Shown piece by piece: positions 50,648 to 61,016 of a stretch of DNA of 64,000 bases (positions within the stretch are counted from its first letter, which is position 1; the number at the start of each line of letters is the position of its first letter). The stretch is from Candidatus Liberibacter solanacearum CLso-ZC1 (lineage in GTDB: Bacteria > Pseudomonadota > Alphaproteobacteria > Rhizobiales > Rhizobiaceae). A program made the translations under genes and the position numbers. The DNA is taken from the NCBI RefSeq assembly GCF_000183665.1, contig NC_014774.1, positions 310,001 through 374,000 of the forward strand, in the 5' to 3' direction. Below the pieces are notes generated by a model. The model was not told where the DNA came from and made no database searches. It worked only from the letters and a program-made list of their open reading frames with translations.

Positions 50648-51361
50648 ATGAGTGTTGCGTTGAAAGTTGATCTTCTTAAGAGAAATCGTTTGATTGTTGG
50701 TCTTGACCTTCCAACGGTAAAGGAAGCAGAAAGAATCGTGTCGGTTTTAAGTGATACGGTATCCTCCTATAAAATAGGTTATCAGCTATTCTTTGCGGGA
50801 GGGTTAGAATTGGCGCGTGATTTGGCGTTAGACGGCAAGAGTGTGTTCTTGGATATGAAGCTGTTAGATATAGAGAATACAGTAGCCTCTGCTATTGAGC
50901 ATATAGCAAAAATGGGAATTTTAATGCTAACGGTGCATGCATATCCTCAAACTATGCGTATAGCTGTAGATGCTGCGCGAGGGACAGGTATTTGCTTGCT
51001 TGCTGTGACTATATTGACTTCGATGGATGAATTGGATCTCAAAGAATCCGGTTATGAAAAAAATATCTCTACTATAGTAAAAATGCGTGCGACTCAAGCA
51101 CGTGATATAGGGATGGGTGGAATAGTATGCTCTCCTAGAGAAGCGATGATGGTGCGGAAAATAGTGGGTAATCATATGGCGGTTGTGACTCCTGGTATTA
51201 GGATGATAGGTGACGCAACAGATGATCAGAAAAGATTTGCAACTCCAGAAGAGGCAATAAACTATGGTGCTAGTCATATTGTTGTTTCTCGCCCTATCGT
51301 GAGAGCGGCTGATCCACTATTAGAAGCTAAACGATTTCAACATGTCATTTCTTTAGTTTAA
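50648..51361 (+). CDS. pyrF: Orotidine 5'-phosphate decarboxylase
   Basis: This 237-residue TIM-barrel enzyme makes UMP. The catalytic Asp-Lys-Asp array is [13 protein letters not shown], and the phosphate-binding end is VTPGIR with [12 protein letters not shown]. The ATG at 50648 gives family length. An in-frame TTG at 50618 would add ten hydrophobic residues without a ribosome binding site. Confidence 0.94.
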   Translation: MSVALKVDLLKRNRLIVGLDLPTVKEAERIVSVLSDTVSSYKIGYQLFFAGGLELARDLALDGKSVFLDMKLLDIENTVASAIEHIAKMGILMLTVHAYPQTMRIAVDAARGTGICLLAVTILTSMDELDLKESGYEKNISTIVKMRATQARDIGMGGIVCSPREAMMVRKIVGNHMAVVTPGIRMIGDATDDQKRFATPEEAINYGASHIVVSRPIVRAADPLLEAKRFQHVISLV

Positions 51362-51727
51362 TAATATAGAGTTTATTTCTAGTATTTGATTTGTTTTTTG
51401 CAATGAATTATATATCAATGAATCGAAGTGGGTTTATATTTTGATAAATAGTTTGAGTATGTAAAATATTATAGAATTTTTGGTATTATGATTTAAGTGA
51501 AAAATACGGTGTTTAAGAAAAAGATAAAATTCAAGGATACAGTACACTATGAGAGCAAATATTTGATTGCAAAAATTGGATTATAATTTATAATCACTCA
51601 TGTGCCTGGTGTGGATTTTGAGTCCTATTGGGTTTTATTTTAATATTGTCCTAATTAAGTGATGCTGGGTTTAGGATTAGTGCTTGTATAGTTATAGTGC
51701 AAGATATTTAGTTTTTAGAGGATAAAA
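51362..51727. other. Gap upstream of the Bax-inhibitor gene
   Basis: No gene or clear structural element is seen in this 366-base AT-rich spacer. Confidence 0.4.
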
Positions 51728-52507
51728 ATGTCTGATATTCGTGATTACCAAAGAGTTCAAAATTCAAGAGGTGGATTTGATTCTACAATTGACCAGGGTT
51801 TACGTGCGTATATGATAAAGGTTTATAACCTTATGGCCCTTGGTCTCGTCGTTACAGGGATTGTATCGTTTCTCATTAGTGGGTTTGCTACTACCTTGGA
51901 CCCATATGCAGCGTCTTATGTCCTTAAAAGTGGTGTTATGTTAACGAGTTTTGGTACTCTTTTATATGCCTCTCCCTTGTCGTGGGTAGTAATGTTTGCG
52001 CCCTTAGGTGTGTGTATCTTTATGTCCGTCCGTATTAATTCTTTGAGCATAAATGCAGCAAGAATTACATTTTTTGTATATGCGGCTCTCATAGGATTGG
52101 CTATTTCTTCCATTTTTATAATGTATACCAATAAGAGTATTGTACAGACGTTTTTTATTACTGCGGCCTCCTTTGTTTCCTTGTCCTTGTATGGTTATAC
52201 AACAAAGAAAGATTTGGGTCCTATTGGGTCTTTCATGTTGATGGGAGTGTGCGGGCTGTTTTTATTAATGTTGGCCAATATTTTTATGGGTTCTTCTGTT
52301 GTTGATATGGCTATAGCTGCTATGGGAGTAGTGATTTTTTCTGCTCTTACAGCTTATGACACCCAGGTAATTAAGGAACAATATGCAGATAATTATGGTA
52401 TGGAATATATAGAACGTCAGTCTGTATTAGGAGCTTTGAGATTATATATGGATTTTGTCAATATTTTCATAAGCTTGCTCAGACTTTTAGGAAATAGAAG
52501 AGATTAG
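51728..52507 (+). CDS. Bax inhibitor-1/YccA family membrane protein
   Basis: This 259-residue protein has seven hydrophobic helices and the BI-1 features MIKVYNLMALGLVVTGIVS at the first helix and SALTAYDTQVIKEQY near the sixth-seventh loop. Bacterial homologues are pH-sensitive calcium leak channels or modulators of FtsH. Its role in this organism is unknown. An AGAGGAT ribosome binding site precedes the ATG. Confidence 0.92.
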   Translation: MSDIRDYQRVQNSRGGFDSTIDQGLRAYMIKVYNLMALGLVVTGIVSFLISGFATTLDPYAASYVLKSGVMLTSFGTLLYASPLSWVVMFAPLGVCIFMSVRINSLSINAARITFFVYAALIGLAISSIFIMYTNKSIVQTFFITAASFVSLSLYGYTTKKDLGPIGSFMLMGVCGLFLLMLANIFMGSSVVDMAIAAMGVVIFSALTAYDTQVIKEQYADNYGMEYIERQSVLGALRLYMDFVNIFISLLRLLGNRRD

Positions 52508-52535
52508 AAAAACCTAAAATAAACTATTATATGAG

Positions 52536-52570
52536 AAAAAGCGTTCTTTAATGGATCGCTTTTTTCATTT
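52536..52570 (+). terminator. Probable Rho-independent terminator after the Bax-inhibitor gene
   Basis: A hairpin with stem AAAAAGCG and CGCTTTTT, loop TTCTTTAATGGAT, sits about 28 bases after the stop codon and runs into a T-rich tract (TTTTTTCATTTTTTTTT). Confidence 0.75.
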
Positions 52571-53146
52571 TTTTTTAAAATATTGGAAAATATTTATTTT
52601 TGGATATCGATTTGGTGTGCCATCGGATAATATTGTAATGTACATAAGTTTACTATTAATGATGGTTAATGAAAATTTTATTTTATGTTTTTTATTGTCT
52701 ATCATAAGTTAAAAGAAAAAGAAGGTAGAGTGACGGGTAGAAGAAAAAGATAGCAAGATGTATTTTTTAACGATATCAGTCAGCTACTATATGAAAGTAG
52801 TAATTAATTGTGTTTATATCTAACTTCTTTGAAGTTAAATAAATTATTGAACTTTTCTTGAAGTGATAGATAAGAATGCATTGGATAGTATAATTCGTTC
52901 TTTCTGCAAGGATATAAGATATATTAATTTATTTGCAATATGCCATGGCTGGAATTGCAAGATTAAAGAAATGAATTACAATTTTTTAAAAAAGCAATGT
53001 ATTGATATGATTTTTACGATTACATTAAATTTCAATGGTATATCAAATAATTAAGTGATTTTTATATTTTTCTTCATGATTAATTGTTGAATTTATTTTT
53101 TAAATTTTGCGTTCTTGTGTGTGTTTCATAATAAAGAGGTGTGGAT
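52571..53146. other. Gap upstream of acnA
   Basis: This AT-rich stretch has no supported gene. A 63-codon plus-strand frame at 52863-53054 has no family features and composition like its surroundings. Confidence 0.4.
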
Positions 53147-55840
53147 ATGTCGCAATCCTTGGATAGTTTTAATTGTCGCTCTGTACTATCGGTCGGAGGG
53201 ATTGATTATGTTTATTATAGCTTACCAAAGGCTGAAGCTAATGGTTTGCAGGGTATATCTCGTCTTCCATGTTCAATAAAAGTTTTGCTTGAAAATTTAT
53301 TGAGATTTGAAGATGGCCGTACTGTTACGCAAGAACATATTTATGCATTCGTAAAATGGTTGGATAACAAGGGAACAGTTGAGAGTGAAGTTGCTTATCG
53401 TCCATCTCGTGTTCTAATGCAAGATTTTACAGGTGTGCCTGCTGTTGTTGATTTGGCTGCTATGCGTGATGCAATTTGCGTTTTAGGTGGAGATCCTCAG
53501 GATATTAATCCTCTAGTTCCTGTTGATCTTGTGATAGATCATTCCCTAATAGTAGACCATTTTGGAAAAAAAAGTTCAATAATGCGTAATAAAGAATTGG
53601 AATATCAGCGTAATGAGGAGCGGTATTGTTTTTTAAAATGGGGGCAAAAGGCCTTTAATAACTTCCGTGTCGTTCCTCCTGGGACAGGTATTTGTCATCA
53701 GATCAATCTTGAATATCTTGCTCAATCTGTTTGGACTCAAAATAAAGATGGAGAAAATATAGCTTATCCTGATACTTGTGTGGGTACTGATAGTCATACT
53801 ACGATGATTAATGCGTTAGGTGTTTTAGGTTGGGGTGTCGGTGGTATCGAAGCAGAAGCTGCGATGTTGGGACAGCCTATTTCAATGTTGATTCCCGAGA
53901 TTGTGGGTTTTGAGGTGAGTGGTGAACTTAAAGAAGGAGTTACAGCAACAGATCTTGTATTGACAATTGTGCAGATATTGCGCAAAGAAGGGGTTGTATC
54001 AAAGTTTGTCGAATTTTTTGGTTCAGGTTTTGAAAATATGGCGCTTGCAGATCGTGCTACTATAGCTAATATGGCTCCAGAATATGGTGCTACGTGTGGA
54101 TTTTTCCCAGTTGATAAGATAACTACTGATTATTTACGCTTATCTAATCGTCTTGAAAATCGTGTTGCCCTTGTTGAAGCTTATAACAAAGCTCAAGGTA
54201 TGTGGCGTGAAGACATAGACTACGAAAAAATTGTATTTACAAAGAAGATAAAGTTATCTCTCGGAGATATTGTTCCTTCCGTTTCAGGTCCTAGGCGTCC
54301 AGAATCTCGTATTCCTCTTGGCGAAGTACCTTCTAATTTTCTCGTTGCGATGGATCAATATTACAAAAAATATGATACATTGGAGGAAAAGTATCCTGTT
54401 GAAGGATATGATTTTTATCTAAAACATGGGGATGTAGTAATTGCTGCCATAACATCTTGTACGAATACCTTTAATCCATCTGTGATGATAGGAGCAGGTT
54501 TGTTAGCCCGTAATGCTGTTCGTGCAGGTTTAAAATCCAAGCCGTGGGTTAAAACATCCTGTGCTCCAGGGTCACAAGTAGCTTATGAATATCTTGTACA
54601 GGCGGGGCTTGTAGAATATTTAAATGCATTAGGATTTAATCTTGTTGGTTTTGGATGTACAACGTGTATTGGAAATTCTGGGCCATTAAATCAAGAAATT
54701 TCCGCAGTTATTAATGAAAAAAAATTAGTGGTAGTTGGTGTATTATCAGGAAATCGTAATTTTGAAGGACGTATTTCTCCGGATGTAGAAGCTAATTATC
54801 TTTTATCTCCTCCTTTGGTGGTTGCTTATGCGCTTGCTGGAACTATAAGAAAAAATATTACGAAGGATCCTATAGGAGAGAATCAACAAGGAAATCCTGT
54901 ATACCTCAAGGATATTTGGCCAACAGATAGTGAGATTCAAAGTTATATCAATCAGTATGTGACACGTGATTTATATAAGAAAAAGTATTCCAACGTATTT
55001 AAGGGTGATAGTAGTTGGTGGAATATCAATGTTCCTGAGAGTGAAACTTATATATGGGGTGAAAATTCCACTTATGTGCGCAATCCTCCTTATTTTGAAA
55101 TGATTGCAGATACTAATCGAGATGTTTCAGATATTTGTGGAGCTCGTATCTTATGTCTATTGGGGAGTAAAATTACGACGGATCATATTTCTCCTGCAGG
55201 ATCGATCCCATTAGAATCGTCTGCTGGACACTACTTGCTTCAGCAAGGTATTGAAGAAAATGATTTTAATCAGTTTGGTACTCGGCGAGGAAATCATGAA
55301 GTTATGGTTCGAGGTACTTTTTCCAATATCCGTATTTTCAATCATATGCTTGGTAAAAAAGGCAGGAAAGGGGGGTATACTATCCATTATCCTTCTAAAG
55401 AAGAAGTTTTTATTTATGATGCTGCCATGAGATATAAAGCTGATAAAATACCTTTAGTGGTGTTTGCTGGCTCTGAATATGGAAATGGTTCTTCACGTGA
55501 TTGGGCTGCTAAAGGGACTAAACTATTAGGAGTACGAGCAGTCATTGCAGAATCTTTTGAGCGTATACATCGCTCCAATTTGATAGGTATGGGCATTATT
55601 CCATTTTCCTTCGAAAAGGATATGTCTTGGGAAAAATTGAATATTAAAGGCGATGAAATCATTGATATTAAGGGATTAAAAATGATTTCTCCTCGACAAC
55701 AATCCATTTTAGAAATTTCTTATTCTGATGGTATGTCCAAACGTGTTCCGATTATTTGTTGTGTTGACACCCTTGATGAAATTAATTATTTGAAAAATGG
55801 TGGTATTTTACAGACGGTTTTAAGACAGATTGCTCAGTGA
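53147..55840 (+). CDS. acnA: Aconitate hydratase A
   Basis: This 897-residue TCA-cycle enzyme isomerises citrate and isocitrate. The three [4Fe-4S] cysteines are in TSCTNTFNPSVM (about residue 436) and FGCTTCIGNSG (about 502 and 505). The C-terminal swivel domain has EYGNGSSRDWAAKG. The ATG at 53147 with GAGG seven bases upstream is preferred to the GTG two codons before it. Confidence 0.97.
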   Translation: MSQSLDSFNCRSVLSVGGIDYVYYSLPKAEANGLQGISRLPCSIKVLLENLLRFEDGRTVTQEHIYAFVKWLDNKGTVESEVAYRPSRVLMQDFTGVPAVVDLAAMRDAICVLGGDPQDINPLVPVDLVIDHSLIVDHFGKKSSIMRNKELEYQRNEERYCFLKWGQKAFNNFRVVPPGTGICHQINLEYLAQSVWTQNKDGENIAYPDTCVGTDSHTTMINALGVLGWGVGGIEAEAAMLGQPISMLIPEIVGFEVSGELKEGVTATDLVLTIVQILRKEGVVSKFVEFFGSGFENMALADRATIANMAPEYGATCGFFPVDKITTDYLRLSNRLENRVALVEAYNKAQGMWREDIDYEKIVFTKKIKLSLGDIVPSVSGPRRPESRIPLGEVPSNFLVAMDQYYKKYDTLEEKYPVEGYDFYLKHGDVVIAAITSCTNTFNPSVMIGAGLLARNAVRAGLKSKPWVKTSCAPGSQVAYEYLVQAGLVEYLNALGFNLVGFGCTTCIGNSGPLNQEISAVINEKKLVVVGVLSGNRNFEGRISPDVEANYLLSPPLVVAYALAGTIRKNITKDPIGENQQGNPVYLKDIWPTDSEIQSYINQYVTRDLYKKKYSNVFKGDSSWWNINVPESETYIWGENSTYVRNPPYFEMIADTNRDVSDICGARILCLLGSKITTDHISPAGSIPLESSAGHYLLQQGIEENDFNQFGTRRGNHEVMVRGTFSNIRIFNHMLGKKGRKGGYTIHYPSKEEVFIYDAAMRYKADKIPLVVFAGSEYGNGSSRDWAAKGTKLLGVRAVIAESFERIHRSNLIGMGIIPFSFEKDMSWEKLNIKGDEIIDIKGLKMISPRQQSILEISYSDGMSKRVPIICCVDTLDEINYLKNGGILQTVLRQIAQ

Positions 55841-56070
55841 GGGTGAATTGTTTTTAAAATATTCTGTTCTATCTATACTAATCTGATGTATTGGAGTGTT
55901 CAAATATAATCCTTTTTCGCTTTGAAAGTTATATAGCTTTCCCGGATATTTAATTTCTTTTTCTATAAAAAAATTAAGTTGTAACAAGAGTATAAGACTG
56001 ACCTTACATCGCACATGATTTTTATGACGAGGTTATAAAACATAGGATTGATTTATCATAAAGAAAAGTA

Positions 56071-58656
56071 TTAAGAATCTGATTGAAGAAGTTCGTGAAC
56101 AGATGTAGCTAGTTGTTTCAGCGAAAATGGTTTTGATAAAAAGCTAAATTTAGCATCTTTAACTAAATTTTTGGAAAAGGCATCTTCTGCATATCCTGAA
56201 ATGAAGATAAATTTTAAATTAGGATATGTTTTTCTCAATTCTCGGAGTAGTGTTGGTCCATCCATTTCGGGCATCACTACGTCAGAGACCACAATGTCAA
56301 CTTTTCCTTGTAATTCTTCCATGACCTTCAGCGCATCTGTTCCAGAGCACGCTTCATGAACGGTATAGCCACGTGTTTCTAACATTCTTTTGCTACCACG
56401 TCGAACAGAATCTTCATCTTCTACAAGCAAGACTATAGCTGAGTTTCCTGTCAGATCAGCGGATTCTTCTGGTGGTTTGATAGTGATATCGTGAGAGTGA
56501 GTAGATAGTTGAACATCTTCCTGAACATGTCGGGGCAAAAATATACGGAATATAGTTCCTTTTCCTACTTCAGATTCAGGTAATATGTATCCTCCTGATT
56601 GCCGTATTATTCCATAAACTACGGAAAGTCCGAGCCCAGTTCCTTTTCCTACTTCTTTGGTAGTAAAAAATGGCTCAAATATTTTTTCCATAATATCAGA
56701 AGATATTCCTATGCCTGTATCTTCTACTTCTACAAGTACCATGTCTTTTTTTGGAAGATCGGAATAATTAAAAGAATGTATTTCTGTTGATGGGATATTG
56801 CGAGTGCGTATGGTTAGGGAACCACTTTCTTTGAGCATTATGGCATGATGAGCATTAACACATAAGTTCACTAATACTTGTTCAAATTGAGATAAATCTG
56901 TTTTCACGTCCCATAAGTCGCGTTCATAATCTACATGTAATTTTACTTGTGGAGGTTCAGATATAAGTTTTTGGATCATCATGCGTAAATTACTGATTAC
57001 CTCAGTAAGATTGAGCACAACTAGACACATGGTTTGTTTTCGAGAGAAGGCAAGTAATTGCCGTACTAGGATTGCGGCACGATTAGCGTTATGTTTTATC
57101 TCCATTAAATCAGCAAAACTAGCGTCAGAGGAGCGTGATTGTAATAATAAATGATCAGAAGACAGAAGAATTGCAGTTAATACATTATTAAAATCATGTG
57201 CTATTCCCCCTGCTAATGTTCCAACGGCATTTAATTTTTGAGTTTGTGCCATACGTGCCTCTAGAGCTTTTTGCTCTGTTATTTCGACAGTGTATAGGAT
57301 TGCGTGTTCTTCAGGCGCCTCTGTACTGCGATCAAGCGTGGCATTTATATAAAAACGAAAGTGGCGATTTTCGTCTTTTGGATGAGGGGAATCGATGGCA
57401 GGTATATCACTTTTTTGGTTATTCGCATCATTAAGAGCGGCAACAATCTTGCTTTTTTCATTTTTATGAACGATAGAAAATATATCATTAGATGTTCCAT
57501 CGCTTTTTATGGCATTAGGGAAGAGTTTAAGAAAAGGTGCGTTGGTGCGAAGAATTCTCCCTTTTCTATCAATAGAAGCAATCGCCATAGGTATATTATT
57601 AAAAAATCGGTTAAAACGCATATTTGCTATCGTTCCAGATGGATCGTTGAAATCGCAGTTTTTACGAGAGACGACAACAGTACGGCTTTCTCCGGGTTTT
57701 CCATCGCACGAAGCAAGAACATGATGTACAAGCTTTACAGGCAATCCATGTCCATTATCTATTCGGCGAAAATCTAGATCTAGTGTCACAGTCTTTTGAT
57801 TGTCTGGTTCTGCTTGAACAGCTTGAATAAGGGAAAGGCCTTCTCCTGCTGTAATGTCACCTATAGATATTGATCTTGAGGTAAATGTAGTAAGGTCAAT
57901 ACCAATCCACTCTGCAAGGGTGGCATTAATATATAATATTTTCCCCTGATGATCGGCAGACATAAAGCCTACAGGAGAATGGTCAAGATAATCGATAGCA
58001 TTTTGTAATTCTCGAAAAAACTTTTCTTGATCCTTGCGCTCAGAGGTAATATCAGTGATACGCCATGCATATAGAGCTTTTTCTTTATGTAATGAAACGG
58101 GTAAGATACGCGCTTTCAGACGATACCAATGAGGGCCTAAATTCTGAGAATGATTTTTTAGAGAGTGCATTAAACGAAACTCTTCTTTTCCTTCTTTTTT
58201 AACGCGTAAATTATTGGTAAGGCGATATAGTGCTTCTCCAGCTTCTTGATTGCGAGAGAGAAGGCTTTCTAGTGATTTTATCCTTTTATTCCAATCAACA
58301 TTAGTAAGTGAGTTATATGCATTATTAGCATACATTATGTGTCCACGTTCATTTGTAATCAATATTCCCTCTGGATCAGTATCCATAAAAACCTTTTCGA
58401 GAGGGATAGACGGCTTCATTATCATTTCAAGGGAGTTAATTGCAAGAAATACCAATAACAATACCCCAATGGACACAAGAAGACCCAGTAGTCCCAGCAC
58501 TATGTTGTTATCTAAGAAATCTCTAAAAATGATAAATATTATGGATAAAATAAAGAAAAATGCACCTAAAAATACTATGGGCAGGTTTATGATTGAGTAT
58601 CGCATATAGTTGGTAGAAGGAAATGTAATGTTGAATTGTTTCTCTTTTTTATTCAT
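56071..58656 (-). CDS. cckA: Hybrid sensor histidine kinase CckA
   Basis: This 861-residue protein has two N-terminal membrane helices (about 20-75), tandem PAS domains (about 90-470), the HisKA phospho-site [14 protein letters not shown] (His about 487), an HATPase domain with DTGIGI and [14 protein letters not shown], and a C-terminal receiver with Asp in [12 protein letters not shown] (about 790). This layout and the phospho-site context match CckA, which phosphorylates ChpT and so CtrA, the master cell-cycle regulator in alphaproteobacteria. It is convergent with acnA. Confidence 0.94.
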   Translation of the reverse strand: MNKKEKQFNITFPSTNYMRYSIINLPIVFLGAFFFILSIIFIIFRDFLDNNIVLGLLGLLVSIGVLLLVFLAINSLEMIMKPSIPLEKVFMDTDPEGILITNERGHIMYANNAYNSLTNVDWNKRIKSLESLLSRNQEAGEALYRLTNNLRVKKEGKEEFRLMHSLKNHSQNLGPHWYRLKARILPVSLHKEKALYAWRITDITSERKDQEKFFRELQNAIDYLDHSPVGFMSADHQGKILYINATLAEWIGIDLTTFTSRSISIGDITAGEGLSLIQAVQAEPDNQKTVTLDLDFRRIDNGHGLPVKLVHHVLASCDGKPGESRTVVVSRKNCDFNDPSGTIANMRFNRFFNNIPMAIASIDRKGRILRTNAPFLKLFPNAIKSDGTSNDIFSIVHKNEKSKIVAALNDANNQKSDIPAIDSPHPKDENRHFRFYINATLDRSTEAPEEHAILYTVEITEQKALEARMAQTQKLNAVGTLAGGIAHDFNNVLTAILLSSDHLLLQSRSSDASFADLMEIKHNANRAAILVRQLLAFSRKQTMCLVVLNLTEVISNLRMMIQKLISEPPQVKLHVDYERDLWDVKTDLSQFEQVLVNLCVNAHHAIMLKESGSLTIRTRNIPSTEIHSFNYSDLPKKDMVLVEVEDTGIGISSDIMEKIFEPFFTTKEVGKGTGLGLSVVYGIIRQSGGYILPESEVGKGTIFRIFLPRHVQEDVQLSTHSHDITIKPPEESADLTGNSAIVLLVEDEDSVRRGSKRMLETRGYTVHEACSGTDALKVMEELQGKVDIVVSDVVMPEMDGPTLLRELRKTYPNLKFIFISGYAEDAFSKNLVKDAKFSFLSKPFSLKQLATSVHELLQSDS

Positions 58657-59223
58657 ACCACTAGCCTAAAACTTATTTATTATATTTTTCAAGTTTATCT
58701 TTTCTATTTTTTAAATCAAAACGGGAAAGACCTTTTTCTAAATCATAGTTGTAGACAATGTCAGTTCTTGCTTCTATTTTTTAATAGATACCAATAAAAT
58801 CCTGCCTCTATCTAGCGTTATATAGTTGATAAATATTTTATCTTGTGTTCAGGATATATTCAATCAAAAGATATAAAATGGAATATAAAATACTTAATAT
58901 TGTTCCGTATTGCGTATTTTTAAGTATTTGCTATGGTGCATAATTTGAAATATTTTAGTTTGTATTAGTGTTGCAAAAAATGAAATTATTATATTGGGAA
59001 AATATTTGGCAATAAATTCCCATGTTATATGAACAATAAGTAGTATGATAAATATATTCTGAATAATGCAATTAAATGACTATAATATATTATTAAGAAT
59101 AATACTTAATAAGTATTTTGCTATTTTTTACTATTAGAATCGCCAATTAATTACGACATATCAATTTTTTTCCTTGGTTCAATAAGAATACACGTTTATT
59201 CTATTGTCCTGTTTTTGCATGTA
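58657..59223. other. AT-rich gap between cckA and paralogue 1
   Basis: No gene seen in either strand. The composition is markedly AT-rich, and this gap opens the accessory end of the window. Confidence 0.45.
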
Positions 59224-59255
59224 CACAAGCCATATCCAATGGGATATGGCTTGTG
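59224..59255. terminator. 14-bp perfect hairpin after paralogue 1
   Basis: CACAAGCCATATCC (59224-59237) and its exact reverse complement (59242-59255) are separated by a four-base loop, AATG. It lies 13 bases beyond the stop codon of the 464-residue gene and probably ends or stabilises that transcript. There is no following T-run on either strand, so a classical Rho-independent terminator is uncertain. Confidence 0.7.
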
Positions 59256-59268
59256 CTTACTATAATGT

Positions 59269-60663
59269 TTAAAAAATTTTTCCCTTTGTATAAAAGTATT
59301 GTGTAAATTGTGGAGCTTTATTCGGGAAAAGAATTGTATCTATTTTCAGCCCGTATTCACGCAATGGGTTTTTTATGGCCTGGTTTTCAGTAACCAATGA
59401 CGCTGTATATTTAGCAGATAATCTCACTCCTTCTTCTCCTAGAGTATTAATTTGAAAAGTAGTTTTCCCATTTTTTGATCCATAGGATAGCATGTTAGGT
59501 ATTGTTTCCATGAGATAACTTATTCCGTCAGCGAAAATACCTTGGTGAGCATAGGCGGAAATGATTTGAAGTTTTTGAGGATCATTGGCAAATGTTTTTT
59601 GAAGATAAGCTAGCTGAGATTTCTGATTTGTATCTCTCATATTTTTCCCATTTATGATATATTCAGCACGATTTAGATCAAGTAAAAATTGCTGATCTAA
59701 TTCGTTTTTATTTAACTGTTTGAAGTTTCGGAATAAAGATTCATCAGACAATGAAACCATTTTGTATTCACTGGGGATTGAATCGATATTTTTCCATGTG
59801 TTCTTTGGGAGTGAGTGTGAAGTTTTCATAATTTTTTCAGGAATAGATCTTGATTTTCTTATAGCTGCTTTTCCCCCTTGATATAAGAGCTCTAATCCGG
59901 GATCTACTGCACGTAAGGATGCAATAAAAAATTTTTTAGAGGCTTGCTTGATGGTTTTTTTATTGGATAAAGTTGTTTTTTTTGTAGATTGTTCCACTAC
60001 TTTTGCTGCAATTTTATCCATTTCAGCGGTATTGACGCTGGTTTTTATAGTATTTTTAGAAATAGGTAATATTGCAGCTTTATCTAATGTGCTGTGAGTC
60101 GACTCAGCAGCTTTAGTGATAACGTTGCTTTCATACAATGTAGAAGATGTTGCTTTAACAGTGGCAGATCCAGCATTAAAAGCAGATTCCCCTTCCATTG
60201 CATATTTAGTGATCAATGCCCCGTCTGCAAGAGCAGCACCTCCTCTTGTCGCTGCTGCATATGTACTAGCAGTAGCGCTAGCAGCTATGGCCCCGGCTTT
60301 GCTGATTTTTATTGCAGCATTCCCTCCACGCGCTAAAGCACCTACCATTTTTGCTCCATATCCTACAACTGGCACAAGAGTGAGAACATCAGTTATCGCT
60401 CCGAATATGCCCCATCCTATTTCACCTTTTTTAAATGATTGGATTGTTCCATAAATAGGGATAAGACTTAAAAGAGCCTCTTTTGCGGTTTCGCCTATTT
60501 TGCTAGAAGAAGAAGAAGGCTTTTCTATATCCAAAAGACTTTTTGCATCGTTTGGTGGATTTGGATGTAGAGATATTTTTTCTGCTTGAGGAGCAAGGGC
60601 ATTTTTTAACTCTTGCACAGGAGGGGATGGATTTGTATTATTGTCAATTCCTGGAAAATTCAT
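59269..60663 (-). CDS. Paralogue 1: unknown protein with hydrophobic Ala/Gly-rich core
   Basis: This 464-residue protein is not one I recognise. It has a Pro/Asn-rich N-terminus (1-55) without a Sec signal and a hydrophobic block (about 60-155) containing IPIYGTIQSFKKGEIGWGIF and TDVLTL, rich in Ala and Gly. A basic Ser/Lys/Thr middle follows, then a C-terminal domain (about 334-464) with IINGK and ISAYAHQGIF. The hydrophobic block and C-terminal domain are shared with the next gene. The start has AAGGAATTATTACT directly upstream, identical to that of paralogue 2. The layout recalls secreted toxins or effectors with membrane-inserting helices, but this is inference. Confidence 0.8.
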   Translation of the reverse strand: MNFPGIDNNTNPSPPVQELKNALAPQAEKISLHPNPPNDAKSLLDIEKPSSSSSKIGETAKEALLSLIPIYGTIQSFKKGEIGWGIFGAITDVLTLVPVVGYGAKMVGALARGGNAAIKISKAGAIAASATASTYAAATRGGAALADGALITKYAMEGESAFNAGSATVKATSSTLYESNVITKAAESTHSTLDKAAILPISKNTIKTSVNTAEMDKIAAKVVEQSTKKTTLSNKKTIKQASKKFFIASLRAVDPGLELLYQGGKAAIRKSRSIPEKIMKTSHSLPKNTWKNIDSIPSEYKMVSLSDESLFRNFKQLNKNELDQQFLLDLNRAEYIINGKNMRDTNQKSQLAYLQKTFANDPQKLQIISAYAHQGIFADGISYLMETIPNMLSYGSKNGKTTFQINTLGEEGVRLSAKYTASLVTENQAIKNPLREYGLKIDTILFPNKAPQFTQYFYTKGKIF

Positions 60664-60994
60664 AGTAATAATTCCTTAAAAATAAAAATAAAAATAAAAA
60701 TAAAAATTAAAATAAATTTTAATGAGATTATAAATATTTTTTTATATAAAGTATATTTTTTTTATAAGTATAGTTTTTAAAAAGTATCTAATGCATTTAC
60801 TTTTTATTGTTTAATATTAAAAAAAATTAATATTTGTTTTAATATTAAACGTTAGTTTGTTTTTATTTTAAATATATAATTTATTTTATTAATATAAAAA
60901 AATGCACTTGCAAAAGAATCCTAATTATTTTTTAGGACTCTATTGCAATGTACTTATTTAAGTATAATTCGCTGTATAGCGTTTCTTTTAAATT
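60664..60994. other. Spacer between the two paralogues
   Basis: This is a very AT-rich 331-base spacer. A small hairpin, TCCTAA-loop-TTAGGA, near 60920-60940 lies downstream of paralogue 2 and is a weak terminator candidate. The leader repeat of paralogue 1 occupies the lower end. Confidence 0.45.
60678..60707. repeat. Hexamer repeat (AAAAAT)x5 in the leader of paralogue 1
   Basis: Five tandem AAAAAT units (plus-strand reading) lie about 15 bases upstream of the paralogue 1 start codon, immediately before its ribosome binding site. Copy-number change would alter leader length. The matching region of paralogue 2 is AT-rich but not a clean repeat. Confidence 0.85.
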
Positions 60995-61016
60995 CTAATC
61001 TAGATTAGAATTTAAA
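60987..61016. repeat. 30-bp perfect palindrome over the paralogue 2 stop codon
   Basis: The half-site TTTAAATTCTAATCT is followed directly by its reverse complement AGATTAGAATTTAAA, with no spacer. It covers the last seven codons and the stop of paralogue 2. It could form a terminator-like hairpin or bind a dimeric protein. Confidence 0.85.

Noticed and set aside
50850..50900. Loss of the active-site His in PyrF (LLDI instead of FHDI)
   Set aside because: Rhizobial PyrF proteins normally have KLLDI-NTV; the catalytic Asp-Lys-Asp array is intact.
52863..53054. 63-codon frame upstream of acnA
   Set aside because: No ribosome binding site, no similarity recognised, and composition like the surrounding gap.
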